From: Epinephelus fuscoguttatus
Lineage: Eukaryota > Chordata > Actinopteri > Perciformes > Serranidae
Length of the DNA: 64,000 nt
Direction of reading: 5' to 3'
Assembly: GCF_011397635.1 (NCBI RefSeq)
Contig: NC_064773.1
Span: 318,001 to 382,000, forward strand
Below the pieces are notes generated by a model that was not told where the DNA came from, made no database searches, and saw only the letters and a program-made list of their open reading frames with translations. Below, one piece after another: positions 18,413-32,300 of this stretch (position 1 is its first letter; each line of letters begins with the position of its first letter). The position numbers were made by a program, and so were the translations under genes.

Positions 18413-20090
18413 AAGGAGGAGGAGGAGGAGGAGGAGGAGGAAGATGTTTGTACCTGGACATTCAGTATGGAGGCCTGTTGGGTCAAAATTACCTCCTGTT
18501 TGATGATTCAGTTATACTGATATCGACCAATGAACAGTTGTGACGTCATCATAACGTTAAAATCTGAAATTTAGAAAATAATGTCGAAACAATATAGTTT
18601 GAAATAATAAAGTTTTACTGCTAAAATATTACAAATATTATTATTTATTTTATTTTTTGTCATCTCGTGACTTTATTCACCTGTTGTTATTTTCTGTCTT
18701 CACCTGTGAGGTGATCCTGAGCGTCTTCAAAGGTGCCGATTATTACTATACGATATTACTTACTTTTTTTTTTTAAGTTTTGATACCCTATGAGCTCTTT
18801 ACCCTGTGTGCTGCTATCCAGTGCTGCTGGAATCTTAATTTCCCTGAGGGAGTCTTCCCAAGGGATTAATAAAGTTCTGTCTAATCTAATGAATAAATTA
18901 GTTGTTTTGGTTTTTTTATAAAACTTTTTTTTCCTAAATAAAGTATGACTTTTGTTCTCAAAGTATTTCAGCTTTCCTGTTCAAATATTAAATTATTCCA
19001 AAATATTCCAATATATTTTGTAACTATTCTCAATATTGTGACTTACACCTTGAAATTTTTGGGACTTTTTAATATAAAAATATTTGACATGAGGGCCTGA
19101 AACAAAATGTAATTTGGACAAAAAGCTGTCAACGTCCTGAATATGAACCTTTTTTCATGTTTTATCTTATCATGCTTTTTTTTTCCAGATAAAAGCAGAA
19201 CCTTGTTTGGTCTCTGTGATTTTTGAAGGAAAAATATAAACTATTTAATTGAACACAGCAGATTTATGATCACTAAATATCTAACAGATGAATTTGAGTT
19301 TGAACTTTGAGCATAAAGACGAGCAGCGACAGCGTGACGTTTGAACACATCTGTTTAATGTTTGTTAACACACCTGTCAGACTGAAACACCACAGGATGC
19401 AGCTCTGTCATGTGACACAGTCCTGTCATGTGACACAGTCAGATCAACTGACGACTCACCTGGCGCCTGGCGAACAGGTGAGGCTGCTGGCAGTGTGTCC
19501 AGCTCACTGACGTGACCTTGAAAACTACTTCTCCTCCGACCTGTTTCCATCAGGCTGCTGCACTGAGTTACTCCTGGGTCACAGCTGAATCACACCTGGA
19601 GTGATGTGACCTCACCTGGTCTCAGGTGGTCTCAGCTGGTCCAAGCTCAGTGAAGCAGTCTGATGGATCAGGGTCCAGAGAGGAACAACAGGAATGTGGT
19701 TCGACTGTACGGAAGTTCGTTCATGACACAACTAACGACTCAAGGCGTCTGATGAGATCTGAGAACTTCAAAACCTTCAAAAGGTGTTTGAACTCAGAAG
19801 CAGGTGAACAGTGAGTCCTGCTGGATCAGCTGATCTGATGTGGATCAGATCAGCTATTTTAGGAAACCTGAACGACGAAGGTTAAAAATGAAGCTGTGTG
19901 TTTATTGTCTGGGAACGAGTTTCGGTCTGCTGTGACAGGAAGTTACGACGTGTGTTTCTACATCTTTCACACCAGTTCAGGTCACAGGTGCAGACAAGTT
20001 ACCGTCTGTCTGCACATGTCAGCGTGTCGTTTGCACGAGTTAGCACAGTGTGCAAACAAACTATAAGATCCAAGGTGTGCTGAGGATCAA
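18413..20090. other. Intergenic, no gene seen
   Basis: Contains (gga)n at 18415-18442 and a LINE-type 3' tail near 18790-18895 (ttccctgagggagtc, then aagggattaataaag). Otherwise AT-rich sequence without exon homology or RNA genes. Confidence 0.5.
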
Positions 20091-20096
20091 AGGACG

Positions 20097-20361
20097 TCTC
20101 ATTTATAAAACGATACGTAAGATCCAGACTGAAAATGTACCTATGGACAGAAGCCAAAAATAGCGTGCACCAAAAAATATTCGCCAGTTTCTACAATCAG
20201 GCTCCACCTCACCGTCTGCGTCGCCAACTTCCTGTCTCCAAACTGTTGGTTAGCACGGGTCAAAGTTTGTCCCGCCAGGTCTGTTTATAGACATCACAAC
20301 TTTAATGTGTTAAGTGGTATACGTATCTTTCAGGCCTTGTTAACGTTTATAAATGAGAGCC
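20097..20361. mobile_element. Short inverted-repeat element (MITE)
   Basis: The left end ctcatttataaaacg is mirrored by cgtttataaatgagag on the right, about 265 bp apart. Non-coding. Confidence 0.6.
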
Positions 20362-23300
20362 CAGGTGAGTGACCCCACTCTGAGTCGTAGTTTTGTCATG
20401 AGCGAGCGTCGGCAGGTCGCCGGGTCGTCTGCTGGATTCTCACTGAGGATCTAGAAAAGAGACAGTCTAGAAAACACTGAAGGAAACATTCAGGAGAAGT
20501 TAGTGAAGCTGCAGAGTCTGAATCAGGATGCCGCCACGCTGCAGGAGTTCGTGTTTGTGTTTGGCGTGTGACGAGTTTTGGACACACCTCAAGTCGTTAG
20601 CACCATGTGATCCTGTAGGCGAGGCCAAGTCCTTACAGCTTGACTGACAGGTGCTAGGTCCAATCATAAAGTCTCCAGCCGGTGAAGAGTTCTGTGAAGG
20701 ATGTGTTGGGGCTGTCGCCGGGCAGATCTTTGAGCAATCACAGATAAAATATTTTCTATATGTTCATAATGCTTTCTATTCATCATTGCACACTGTTACT
20801 GTCACCATCTTCTTTTCCATTAAAATATATCTTCAGCAAATGCAAAACAAAAAACAGGATGTTTCATGATGTTTTTTTTTTCTCTGGGATGGTGGATGGA
20901 TTTATGGCACTGTGACATGAATCACTCTTCGCTGACTCTGAACTCGATGTGGAACAACTCTTCACTGGTATAACATCTTTAGCAGCATGCTAACATTAAC
21001 TGGAACATCACGAGTAGCTAAAGCTTCAAACTGAGTCAAACATGCTGAAGAGCAGCAGAAAGCAGAGACGAACACATCCTCTCACACCTAAACCAGATCA
21101 CAGAGAAACCAGCAGAGACAGGAAACCGCCCGTTCATGTTCTGTCAGAACCCGGATCCTAGGCCGTGACAGCAACAAGCACATCAGGGTGAAGGCTGAAC
21201 CAACCTCATCCTCAAGGCTCGTTTATTCTCCCTTTATGTACCAACAGATCTTCCATGTGTCCTTTATGATGTCATACACACAGCCAATAGATGGCACCAG
21301 AGGGCGGAGTCAAATGTTTCAGATAAGAACAAACGAGGCGACGGTCGAGGAGGTTGTAATATTTGACCTTTAAATAGAGGAAGTGTTGTAGATGGCGGTG
21401 GACTGTGAGGTCATTAAATACTTCCGGACATGAGGACGCAGAATTCTTTTCACTATGTCACCAATTCGTCTGCTGTTATTTAAAATGTCTTTGTCGTCTC
21501 ATTTGGTCATATCTCACCTGAACAACTCTACACTGCCTCCATGATCGCTGGTGGTTCTGCCACGTTTCTTCCGAATCTGTAAGCTTTCAGAAAACGTGCT
21601 CAACGTTTGATACTGACATCAACACCACTACAGACCTCAGAGAAAAACACTGGGCTGACAGGATAATGACAGGACGAGCAGCAGGACTTCATCTCACGAA
21701 CATGACGAGATGATGGTAAACATGTCGATATACGTATCACTTAAGTATAACCGAAGTGACGTTCAGATTCAGCCACAGAGACTATTGCATCAACCGATCA
21801 TTCTGATCTCCAACAGCTGTTACCAACATGTGACAAAGCACTGAGCAACCAGTGACCAGGTCTGCACCAATCACCGCACAGCACGGCAGGACCAGCCAAT
21901 CACAGCACATTAGGGCGGGACTTGCTGGAAAAACAACAACATCTGAGCGACAGGTGGATGTAAACAGACAACAGCTCACAGGGACGAGCTCTGATATTAA
22001 ACTCTGATAGATCCTATCGTGAGTTCGGCAAACACGTCTTTGTTCAGTGCAGTCCATCGTTTGTCTTTTAGTGAAGGTCGACCGCACTGAAGCTCGAGGT
22101 GAGGTGGTATCTGTTTTATTTTAGTGGGGCATACAGTAGGGTGGGAAACACCAGAGGCCCCACGATATGTTATTATCACAGCATTTAAGTCACAATACAA
22201 TTTTATTGCGATTTTAAATGTTTTGTGATATGTCGAGTATTGCGATGATATTGTGACTTATTACTCTTTTTTCAAGCACAAATTTTTTTCCCCAACAGGA
22301 AACTCTGTCAACATCTGCTTTCATATTTGCAATATTAATAATTTATATAATAAAAAAATGATACTTGGCATCTCTGTATCAATACAATATTGCCACACAA
22401 AGTATTATGACACAACGACATATCAATTTTATCCCCCACCCCATCGTTTAGGGAACATGACAGTGTCTGTGTGCAGGAGCTCTCCAGTGTAATAAGAAAT
22501 ATAAACTCACAACATGTTAATAAAGGTAATATTCTGACACCTATTGTCCTTATTAAAGATAAAGATACAACTGTACATCCTCTTAATTTAAATTTCTCTC
22601 TGTCACCAAACTGAGACAGACGATAGGTCAAACTGGCTCAGTCTTTCCACCGTTCCAACAATTACAGACTCCTGTTTGGTCAAAATAAATCCCTCATTTA
22701 CCGAGTTGTTTCTCCCCACAGTCTCTTTCTGCTGTCAGTTGTTTACAGTCCTGTAACCTCTCACAGTCACCATGATGATCAGCTGATCTGCCTGCTCCAC
22801 CGGTACTGCCTGACCTCTGGCAGCACGTGCTGTGAACTACATACAAAACATCCTCATCACAGCTCGTCTGTCTGAGTTAAACAGAGAGATAAGTGTCTGT
22901 ATTTTTGGAAATCATACTGTTGGTACTTTTAAATATCCTGGTGTACCAGTATACCGTGACTCTGCCCAACCCTACGCCACAGCAGCTTCACATCAGCTGC
23001 AGCCATCTTGTTTTTTTCCTTTTTGAATTTCAGAATGCCTCAATGGCACTTTTCTTTACGGTCTCCGTCTCTAACACCCAGTATAAGATAAACAGTTGTG
23101 ACTGGCCCGGCTCGTCTCAGCCTGATGGTCATTTGTCCAAAGGGGAGGAGGACCAGACCACAGACTATAAATAATGGACGTAACCACTGTGATGTCTCTC
23201 ATTGGTTCATGGACTCCCATTTTACAGCCTGGAGTTTGGTGTTTCAGCCATCGCCATCTTGGTTTTTTGAAGCCAGAAGTGACCACATTTGGACGAGAGG

Positions 23301-24440
23301 GTGGATCTGACAGAGAAGCCGAAGACAATATCAGCAGACAGCCTGTCACTCAAAGAGGCCCCACCCCCATAATTATGTATAACTTTAAGCCTGAATAAGA
23401 TGTAAATAGTAGAAATAGAGTTCTATAAACGTTTTCCCGAAAGTCCTGAATGTTGAAATGATCTACAGAGACCAAAGAGGCTGTCAACATGTTTATTTCT
23501 GCATGTTAACATGGAGGTCTGTGGGGACTGATTTCCTCTGGGAGACAGCCTCTAGTGGACATTGGAGGAACTGCACATTTTGGCACTTGAGTTTTGGCTT
23601 CACCTCACTGCTAATGAGGAATGCTAAGAATGGAGTTGTTTTCTGAGGTGTAATGGACATAATGGCCTGAGGAACACTAATGAGGCGGTCACTGTTGTAT
23701 TAGTAATATGTCATCTGCAGCTCTGTGCTGCGGTGCACCCCAGGGCTCCATCCTGGGTCCCATTTATTTTTTTTGTGAGTGATAAACACGGCAGCCTCTA
23801 GGGGGAGCTGATGTGTAGATTTTAGCTTTCGTCCCTGGTTGTGATGAACGGCTGGTTTCCCGTCTCTGCACCATTATTAATATATTTTACCTCCTCTATA
23901 GCGTTCTGCCCACAAACTGATGGATGCAACATATCAGCAATGAAAGAACTTGATATCAAAGCGATGCATGAGCGCTAAGTTTTTTTTGTTGCCACCAATA
24001 CATGAACACACAAGCGAGCAGCTACGCTAAGCAACGTCTCCACAGAGAAACAAGCGCTGGCTCAAAATCTACAGCGAGCTCAAACACAAGAGGAATACAA
24101 CCATAGAACAGTAGTTTGGTCTTTTTTGATCAAAATAAAAATATTTAAAGTATACTTTCATATATAAGCAATAAAAAATAAGTAACATCTCAATACTCCA
24201 ATAATAACTCTGACATTAATATTGTGCTCATTGGGATTCTATCTCTTTACAGATATTTATATTCATTCTTATAGATATTTATATATTTTTTTTCTTGTTT
24301 TGCGTCCCTTTGTTGTAGGAAAGGTACGCCACCTCCAGCTGTCAACAGTGCAAAGACTTCATTGATATGGTTTATGAGCGGAGACCTAATCTCCGTGGCT
24401 GATGGGAGCGTGGAAGGCAACAAGTGGTCAATGAGGAGAT
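20362..24440. other. Intergenic, decayed repeats
   Basis: No gene supported. At 20440-20570 a plus-strand remnant reads like a short coiled coil (EKLVKLQSLNQDAATLQ) with stops. 22150-22450 and 22900-23000 have the repeat styles cacgatatgttat and ggtgtaccagtata. 23040-23640 carries dispersed repeats. At 23730-23770 the plus strand reads [11 protein letters not shown], a reverse-transcriptase remnant. Genes found here in mammals (ATP6V0A4, TMEM213) are not visible. Confidence 0.5.
21292..21311 (+). promoter_or_regulatory. CTCF-like motif
   Basis: The sequence tggcaccagagggcggag resembles the vertebrate CTCF core (ccaccagagggcgc type). It sits in the interval between SVOPL and KIAA1549, where a boundary would be plausible. 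Motif match only. Confidence 0.35.
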
Positions 24441-24464
24441 GGTATGAGGCTGACGGTTAGCACC

Positions 24465-25960
24465 ACAGAAGGTCCAGAGGGACAATCCACTTCAGAACTT
24501 CAGGAGGGACAATTGATTCTAGAAGGACAGGAGGGACCACCCACTCCAGTAGGTCTAGAAGGACGATCCATCCAGACTGGCAGAAGAGAAGAGTCGCTTC
24601 AGGAGTTCAAAAGGAACAATCCACTCCATAAGTTCATCAACTCCAGAACTCCAGGTAGGATGATCCGCCCCAGAAGGTCAGAAGGGACCATTTACTCCAG
24701 AAGTCAAGGAGGGACGATCTTCTGGTGCGATCTGCTCCAGACGGTCAGGAGGGACTATTCGCTCTTGAACTCAAAGAAGGATCATTCATTCTGGGAGGTA
24801 AGGGGAGATGATCCACTCCAGAGGGCCAGAAGGGATGATCTGTTCCAAAAGTCCAGGAAAGACATTCTTAAACTGACTTTCAAGAGATACCATCCCCTCC
24901 AGAAGGTTGAGATTGATCATCCACTTGAAAGGTTAACAGCCACCATCTACTCAAGAAAGTCTGGAAGGACGATCTACCTGGACTCTCAATGATCCACCCC
25001 AGAAGGTCAGAAGGACAACTTCTGGGATGATTTGCTCCAGACTGTCAGAGGGGTCCATTCGCTCCAGAACTCAAGGAAGGGTCATTCATTCTGGAAGGTT
25101 AAGAGAGATGATCTACCCCAGATTTTCAGTAACAGATTGCTGCTCCAGAGGGCCAGGAGTGATGAAGTGCTCCAAAACTCCATTATGAATGCTCCATAAC
25201 ATCAGGAGGGACCATTCACTCCAAGAAGGTCAGGAAGGACACTCCACTCAAGACAATCATGGAATAAGGGTCCATTCCAGAGGTTCAGGAGGGACAATCC
25301 ACCTCAGAGGGTCAGTCGGGAGCATCCACTGCAGAACTCCAGGAGGGATGGTCTTCTCTGGAAGGACAGTCCACTCCAGAAGTCCAGGTGGGACAATATT
25401 CTGGGATGATCCTCTCCAGAGGGTCAAGTGGGACCATTCACAACAGAACTCAGGGAATGATCATTCATTCCAGAATGTAAGGAGAGATGATCCACTCCAG
25501 ATTTTTTAGGAATAAATTACCACTTCAGGAAGGATGATGTGCTCCAAATCTCCAGGATGGATTAAATTCCCCATAACGTCAGGAGGGAGGATCCACTCGA
25601 GAGGGTCAGAAGGAATGATCTGCTTCAAAAGTCCAGGAAGGACAATCTTAAACTGATTCCAAGAGGGATCATTCCCTCCAGAAGGTCAGAAAAGATGTTC
25701 CACTCCAGTCTCCAGTCAGGGAATGAGGATTCATTCCAGAACTCCAGAGGGGACAATGCTCCAAGACAATCCACTCCAGATGATCAACAGGAATGATCCA
25801 CGCCAGAAGTCCAGGTGGACATCATTCTGGGGCGATCCACTCCAGAAGTTAAGAAGGGATGATCATCAAATGATCCACGCCAGGAAGCACTTCAATGGAA
25901 ATGTGAAAAGTCAAACTCCATGTAATGAAACACTGAGCTGAAGGATGACGTACAGACGGA
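24465..25960. repeat. Degenerate minisatellite (gatccactccagaaggtcagg style)
   Basis: About 1.5 kb of diverged units around ccagaaggtcaggaggga and cgatccactcc, with longer higher-order similarity (for example 24720-24810 against 25030-25120). Short open frames here are translations of the repeat. It ends 210 bp from the KIAA1549 stop codon. Confidence 0.8.
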
Positions 25961-26167
25961 CGGGACCCTGTAAAGTACCGGAGGTCTTTCAGTCAGGACA
26001 CACAGTCTTTTTTCAGACGTGGATAGTGGTCCAGTGTCATTTTGGATTTAGCGGCACAGACATAGATTAGCTCAAGAGAGTCCAGAGTGTGGATCAGTTA
26101 GTTTTGTGGTTGTAGTCTCTACGGGCTGAAACCAGTTGAGTCCTGATCCAAACAGGCCCAGACCAGT

Positions 26168-26392
26168 CTAAGGGTAGCTGGTCACTGCAGCTTGTTTCTG
26201 GGCTAGACGTCGCAGTTCCTCCCTGATAGCCTTTATAAGGGAGGCGGAGGTGTGGGCGGATGGTGAGGCGTCCTCTGGCGGGTACTCTGGAGTGGGTGAG
26301 GTCAGGAGGAGTGGTGGGGCTGACGGGTCCCGCAACGAGGAGCTGGGCATCTGGAAAACAGAGGAAGAGGAGAACTCAGGAAACGACAGCAC
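26168..26392 (-). CDS. kiaa1549: KIAA1549 last coding exon
   Basis: 75 codons including TAG at 26168-26170. The conserved end SASLIKAIREELRRLAQKQ is present, followed by AAVTSYP. No clear AATAAA was found just downstream. Confidence 0.93.
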   Translation of the reverse strand: MLSFPEFSSSSVFQMPSSSLRDPSAPPLLLTSPTPEYPPEDASPSAHTSASLIKAIREELRRLAQKQAAVTSYP

Positions 26393-29300
26393 CTGTAGGG
26401 AGAGGGAAGACAGGGACAAAGAGTGAGACCAGAAAATGAATCAGATAAAAGATATAGCAAAGAAATTGATTAACAACCAGCAGCCTCGGTGTGATTTAAC
26501 AATGTGAAAGAAACTTATAAATCAACCAGTCCTGTACAAACTGGTCTGATTTTACTACTCCCCACAGTGGACTCACACTCTCTCTGCTGGCTCCTGGTCT
26601 GGACAAGTCTTGGTCTGAGTGCTGCTGGTTCCAGCTGGAGCCAGTGGGACCAGACATGCTGCGACCCACCCCAGGGTATGCCCCAATCTGACTGGACAAA
26701 CCCACCTGAGTTAGGTGGTGGAGCTGTGCGCCTGCAGGTCAACAGGTGTAACAGATACAACAAATTAACGTCCACTCTGGAGGACAGAGTGCTGCTGAGT
26801 TTCAGGAGGCAGACGGACAACACACACTACTGATCTCATACATGTGGAATCATGTCAAACACAGCAATGAAAGTCCTTAGTGCACGCAGATGACTGTACC
26901 TGTGCTGCCCCCTACAGGTCGTGGTCTGGACGAGGAGGGGGGGTCCTCATACTGCCCCCTGCTGGAGTACACCGACTCCTGCAGCTGGTCTCCAGTAGAA
27001 ACATATCCTCCTGAGTTTAGGCCCTGCCTGAATACAACACAGAGAGTCAGTACTGGTTCTGGTCCAGATGACAGACCTGGACCTGGTTTTAGGTGTACTG
27101 ACACTGACCTCTGCAGCAGACCCTGGACTGACGTGGGAGACATCCCCAGCTCTGCATACCTCTGCAGAAAGAGGGAGAGAAGAAGAAAATGAAAACTGAA
27201 CATGGACTCCTGAAGGACTGAAAATGTCCTCAGCTGCAGGATGACTGACTCACTGCAGAGAAGGGGCTGTGAGAGGGGGCAGCTGGGTAAGAGCCCCACT
27301 GCCTGCCCGGGGGGCGGGGCTGGGGGGAGGGGCTTGGCAGAGCAGGGCTTACCCCGCTTACCCCGGCGCTGCCCTGCGAGGACGGCGACACCAGGGCGAA
27401 GGCGTCGTCCAGAAGGGAGTGCATCTGCTGCCGCGCCTCCTCAATGGAGGGCTGGGGGGGCATGTAGGGCGGCGGGGCTGGGGCGGAGTCAAACACCTCA
27501 TCAGTAGGAGAGGGGCTGCCATGGTCTGGGGGCAGGTCAGGGTCCGACTGATGAAGAGAGGAAAGAGAGAATACAGAACAGGTGTTAAGTGTGGTTCCGA
27601 TCAGATATGGTTATTACAAAGGTGTTCCACAGGGTTCAGTACTGGGTCCTCTGATGTATGTTTATTCTCCAAATCTATGTCTGTTTTTATGGTGACGTGA
27701 CTCTCTTCCATCCATCGACATTGTCTCAGACTACTCCTCTACCTCATTACAGTCTGCTCCTGATGACCTCCTGACCTCTGATTTTACTTTAAACTATAAA
27801 TCTATAAAAAAAAAATGGACTGTTCATGATATGCAGAAACACATGATGGTCACAGGCATCAGGGTTTGGTCAAATATTAAGGTTACGGCTGCATCACCAC
27901 AGCACACTAAAACCCCACAGTGTTCCTGTTTTAGCTCCTCATCGGATAACAAATCAAAAATTTTGCTCGGGTTCAGCCCACTCGACATACTGCTGTGTTG
28001 TACTATGGCCTATTCATGTGCTGGAATTTGTTATGTATGTGACAACTGAGTGTGTGTACATTGCTGTGCTGCACTGCTGTGCCAGCCCTGTGTTTGACTG
28101 TGCGTAACAGCAGTCTTTTAATGGTCATTTACACACTGTCCATTTCAGTAACTTTGTCAGATAACAAACTGTGTCAGACTCGGGTCGGGTTTGGACTTAA
28201 AATCAGAAAGTCTGCCGGGTTTGGATCGGGGTTGTTTTAATTGTTTCGGACTTGGGTCGGGTTCGGTCAGGAAAATGCAGACTGAGCCACATTTTAGTGT
28301 GCTCACCTGTGAGTATGTGTGTGCGTGTGCATGCACGTGTGTGTGTATTTAGTTAGTTTAATAAACAGACAAGGTATAGACAGGAATGGTAACCTTAAAT
28401 GACTTCTGCTGTGATGTTGTGGGGGGGGGGGGGTAGTGTTCCCCCTGTATAATGGTAGGGGGAACACTATAAGTGAATCAAAGCTTTGTTTCTACTGAGG
28501 GAAATGGTTTCACTTTACAAGAATAAACAGGAGGTCTGCGTCGCTGTGACGTGTAGTTACATTTCTGGCGAGGTGAATGTCTACGGCGTAGGGTACAGTG
28601 TAGGGTATGGGTTTACACTGACATCAAAAATGTATTCAAAATAAAATCAAAAGACACGCTGACTTTAAAATCATTAATATACAATAAGAATAAAAAGGAA
28701 CCAAAGCGCTACCCTGAGGAACTCCACCTTTAGTAGATACAAAATCAGACAACTACTAGCATGTGATCTGATATTGAAGTTCCGTGTCAAGAACCCTGAC
28801 AGTTATAAACATGTTCACGGCCACTGACCTGTGTTTGATGAGATTTCACTGCACGATTAAAACTAATTTGAAGGTTGTTGAGAAAACTTTCACTCTTCTG
28901 ACTCTGACTGACATCCGCCTCACTTTACTCTGAATAAGGAGTAAAACCTATTCTCTGTGTGTCTAGGGACAAACAGGAAGTCCCTGAAGGTTGAGAAAAA
29001 CTGATCTGATGGATGAGACTGAATCTACAGAGGGTTTATGATTCCTGTCCATCCTGAGTCTCAACAGACGACAGATCTGAGCTGACTCACCATGTAGGCC
29101 ACGTTGTTGAGTCCTGGGTACTTCCTGTAGGTGGCGCTGTGATCGGTGAGCAGCCGGTCTCTGTCTGTATCAGGAAGACTTCCAGGTCCTGGCTGAGTCC
29201 GCCGACCCCGCGGAGAGCGCCTCCCTCTGGGACACAGAAATAACCATAATAGATTTATGAATGAATGTTGTAAATAATAAAAATAAACAAAATGATTCTG

Positions 29301-32300
29301 CCAACGACTGTCGAATCATTCTGACCTCCTCCTGGAGTCGGTGGGGGTCGGGGGTGAGTGGGCGTCGGCCTGCAGGATGCAGTCCATGTGGTCGTGGGCG
29401 GAGCTATAGAGACGTTGGGCCACCTCGCTCTGCACTGGTCCATCCCCGAAAGCGTCCATGATGTCGTCCATGGAGGGAAACTCACACTGACCCCGCCTCT
29501 TGGCGCGCTGCCGCAGTTTGTTCCTGTGATGTTCGATCTCCGACTTATGTCTCAGCGCCACCTGCAGGACCAACACAGGAGGGTTGACGATGTCAGACAG
29601 GTTTTAAACGTCATGGCAGGCGGCGAGGGTGTTATTTATTTTCCTGAGCCTCTCACCTCCGTGCTGACCTTCTCTGTCAGCGAGGGGCTCGGATGGGGCG
29701 GGGCATGCAGTGGCGGTGGGCTCGGTCGCGGCTGCATGGCGATCAGCTGCACCTTGTTAGCCTGGCGACGTGTGCCGTCAGAGGAGCCTCGAGAGAGGCG
29801 GTCAACGTGGTCAAAGATGGAGGATGAGGACAGAAGCTCATCCGGAGCGCTGCCTGATGGAGTGACACAGGAAACAAAGTTTCTGTTACTGTGGCGACGC
29901 TCTGAGTCTGATCAGCTGATCGTCTCTGCTTGATCTCAGATCGATCACTGACAGGAAGTTATTGATTAGAGCAGCTTTCATGTGTCAGACCGGAAGTGAT
30001 GTCATAAACATACCCATCTTGTTCCTCCCTTCATCCAGTAGCATCAAAGAGAAAAAAAACAGATGTTTGATTACAAATGAACCTGAACTTTGTTTCCCTC
30101 CTCATCCTCCTCTTCCTCTCTTTGATTTGTTTTAAAGAATCCTAATTAAATTAAACTTCCTGTCGACACACTGACTCTAACGCTCCACTGCACCACACAC
30201 ACACACACACACACACACACACCAAACAGTTCAGCTGATGATGTCACTGTGTCTCTGACCATTTTTGGGTGTCTTCCTGTGCTGTTTCCCCTCACTGGGT
30301 GTGGCCACAGGACGGGTGCTCTCCTCTGCCGATTCTCTGCCACTTGATTGGTCGCTGCCTAACGAGTCGCCGTCTGACGGGCTGAGCCTGACAAGATGGA
30401 ATAATCACAGTCTGAGGCCAAATAAGCGCCAGCATTTTTGTAAAATAAAAACAATTTTGAAATTTAAGAATATTTGTAGACATTTCTAGAAATTCAGTTT
30501 TGGACGTTTCTGAAAAAAAAAAAAACATTTTTGAAACTTTGAACATTTGCGGCCGTTTTTAAAAGTACGTTTTTGCAGGTGGGGATAAACGTGTAAACTT
30601 CTGACCTGCCCCTGCGTCGGCTGGACCGTGCCACCTTCGTGGACGACCCTTTGGATTTGGGGGTGTTTAGGTCTCCGCCGTCAGAAGGCGTGGCCTCTTT
30701 GACGGGGGCAGGCAGTTGGCCGGGCTCCTGGATGACCATGATGTCGTCCTTGCTGTGCTGACCCAGGTGGAGTTTGGCGAAGTCGAAGCCTTTGACGCTC
30801 GGAGCCTGGAGCTGAGAGAGGACACACGATCAGCTGTTTGTGTGGACGACAGGAAGGAGTTAACCACTTCCTGTTGACCTCTGACCTTCTGCCTCTGCTG
30901 GATAGTGTTGATGGCATCTGGCTGGAACTCAAGCTTCTCAGAGCCGCACAGCTTCCAGTAGAGGATGATGATGATGAAGACGGCCAGCAGGACGGGGACG
31001 ACCACGCCAACGATCAGCCAGATGCTGCTGCTCTGAGTCTCCGCTGGGGGGACGGACAGGGTGTCCACAGCTGAGGACAGGTGAGACACGGGTAGGAGAC
31101 AGGTGAGACAGGGGAGACAGGTGAGACACAGGTGAGGTTAGATTCAGGTCTTGACTTACGTTGTGCGAGTGGTCTCTGGACTCGGTGTCCGAGGACGATG
31201 GCGGCTCTCTGCAGGTCCAGACGGTTCAGGGTGATGGCCGTGGCCTCAGCAGGTATCCGCTCACCACCTGGACCTTCTACGAAATAATATACCTCCAGGG
31301 GGCGCTCCGACCCCAACAGCCTCGCCACTCGCACCACCTGAGACACCACAGGTGAGACAGAATTATTATTCATTTACATTTCAAACTCTGATACATCACA
31401 AATCCAGAATTCTTCAGTTTGATTTGAACCTGGTCCAAACTTGGTTTCACTTGGCTGCTAGTTCATTCCTAGCTAGCCAGCATCGCAAATTGCCGCAACC
31501 AGGGAGCGGGTAGCGAGTGTTGGTCGGCTGACATCCTGGTTGCCATTCTACGGCAGCCCTTGGACAGTGATACCCCCCTCCCTTCCTTCTGTTCTCTTCT
31601 CACGGAGGCAGCTATCCACGGACATCGCCCAGCTAAGTTACACCCAGCTAAGTGAACACTGGACTTTGTTTCCCATTCAATTTGAGCTCCAACCGGCCGC
31701 ATGGTTTCCATACGGTAGCATTTATTCTAGAATGGGGACTGTTTACATGAGCATATTGGTATAATTCCACTGTGTCTACTGTTGTTTGTACTGGTACTGT
31801 ACATATTGGTATCATTTACTGTGAGCTGTTTGTACTGGTACTGTACATATTGGTATCATTTACTGTGAGCTGTTTGTACTGGTACTGTACATATTGGTGT
31901 CATTCACTGTGAGCTGTTTGTACTGGTACTGTACATATTGGTGTCATTTACTGTGAGCTGTTTGTACTGGTACTGTACATATTGGTATCATTTACTGTGA
32001 GCTGTTTGTACTGGTACTGTACATATTGGTATCATTTACTGTGAGCTGTTTGTACTGGTACTGTACATATTGGTGTCATTTACTGTGAGCTGTTTGTACT
32101 GGTACTGTACATATTGGTGTCATTTACTGTGAGCTGTTTGTACTGGTACTGTACATATTGGTATCATTTACTGTGAGCTGTTTGTACTGGTACTGTACAT
32201 ATTGGTATCATTCACTGTGAGCTGTTTGTACTGGTACTGTACATATTGGTGTCATTTACTGTGAGCTGTTTGTACTGGTACTGTACATATTGGTATCACT

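Noticed and set aside
24444..25941. Plus-strand frames rich in charged residues
   Set aside because: They translate a degenerate minisatellite with frequent stops; no homology or splice structure.
26705..26705. Acceptor at 26705 for the penultimate KIAA1549 exon
   Set aside because: It breaks the phase with the upstream donor; the acceptor at 26732 restores phase and the conserved HLTQVG sequence.
27269..27700. Plus-strand frame of 143 codons
   Set aside because: It is the antisense shadow of the GC-rich KIAA1549 tail exon 27547-27254.
30010..30040. Possible 15-bp micro-exon of KIAA1549 (GGAGGAACAAGATGG) between exons 30387-30260 and 29853-29657
   Set aside because: It would keep phase, but its acceptor is poor and the family needs no residues there; left out for lack of support.
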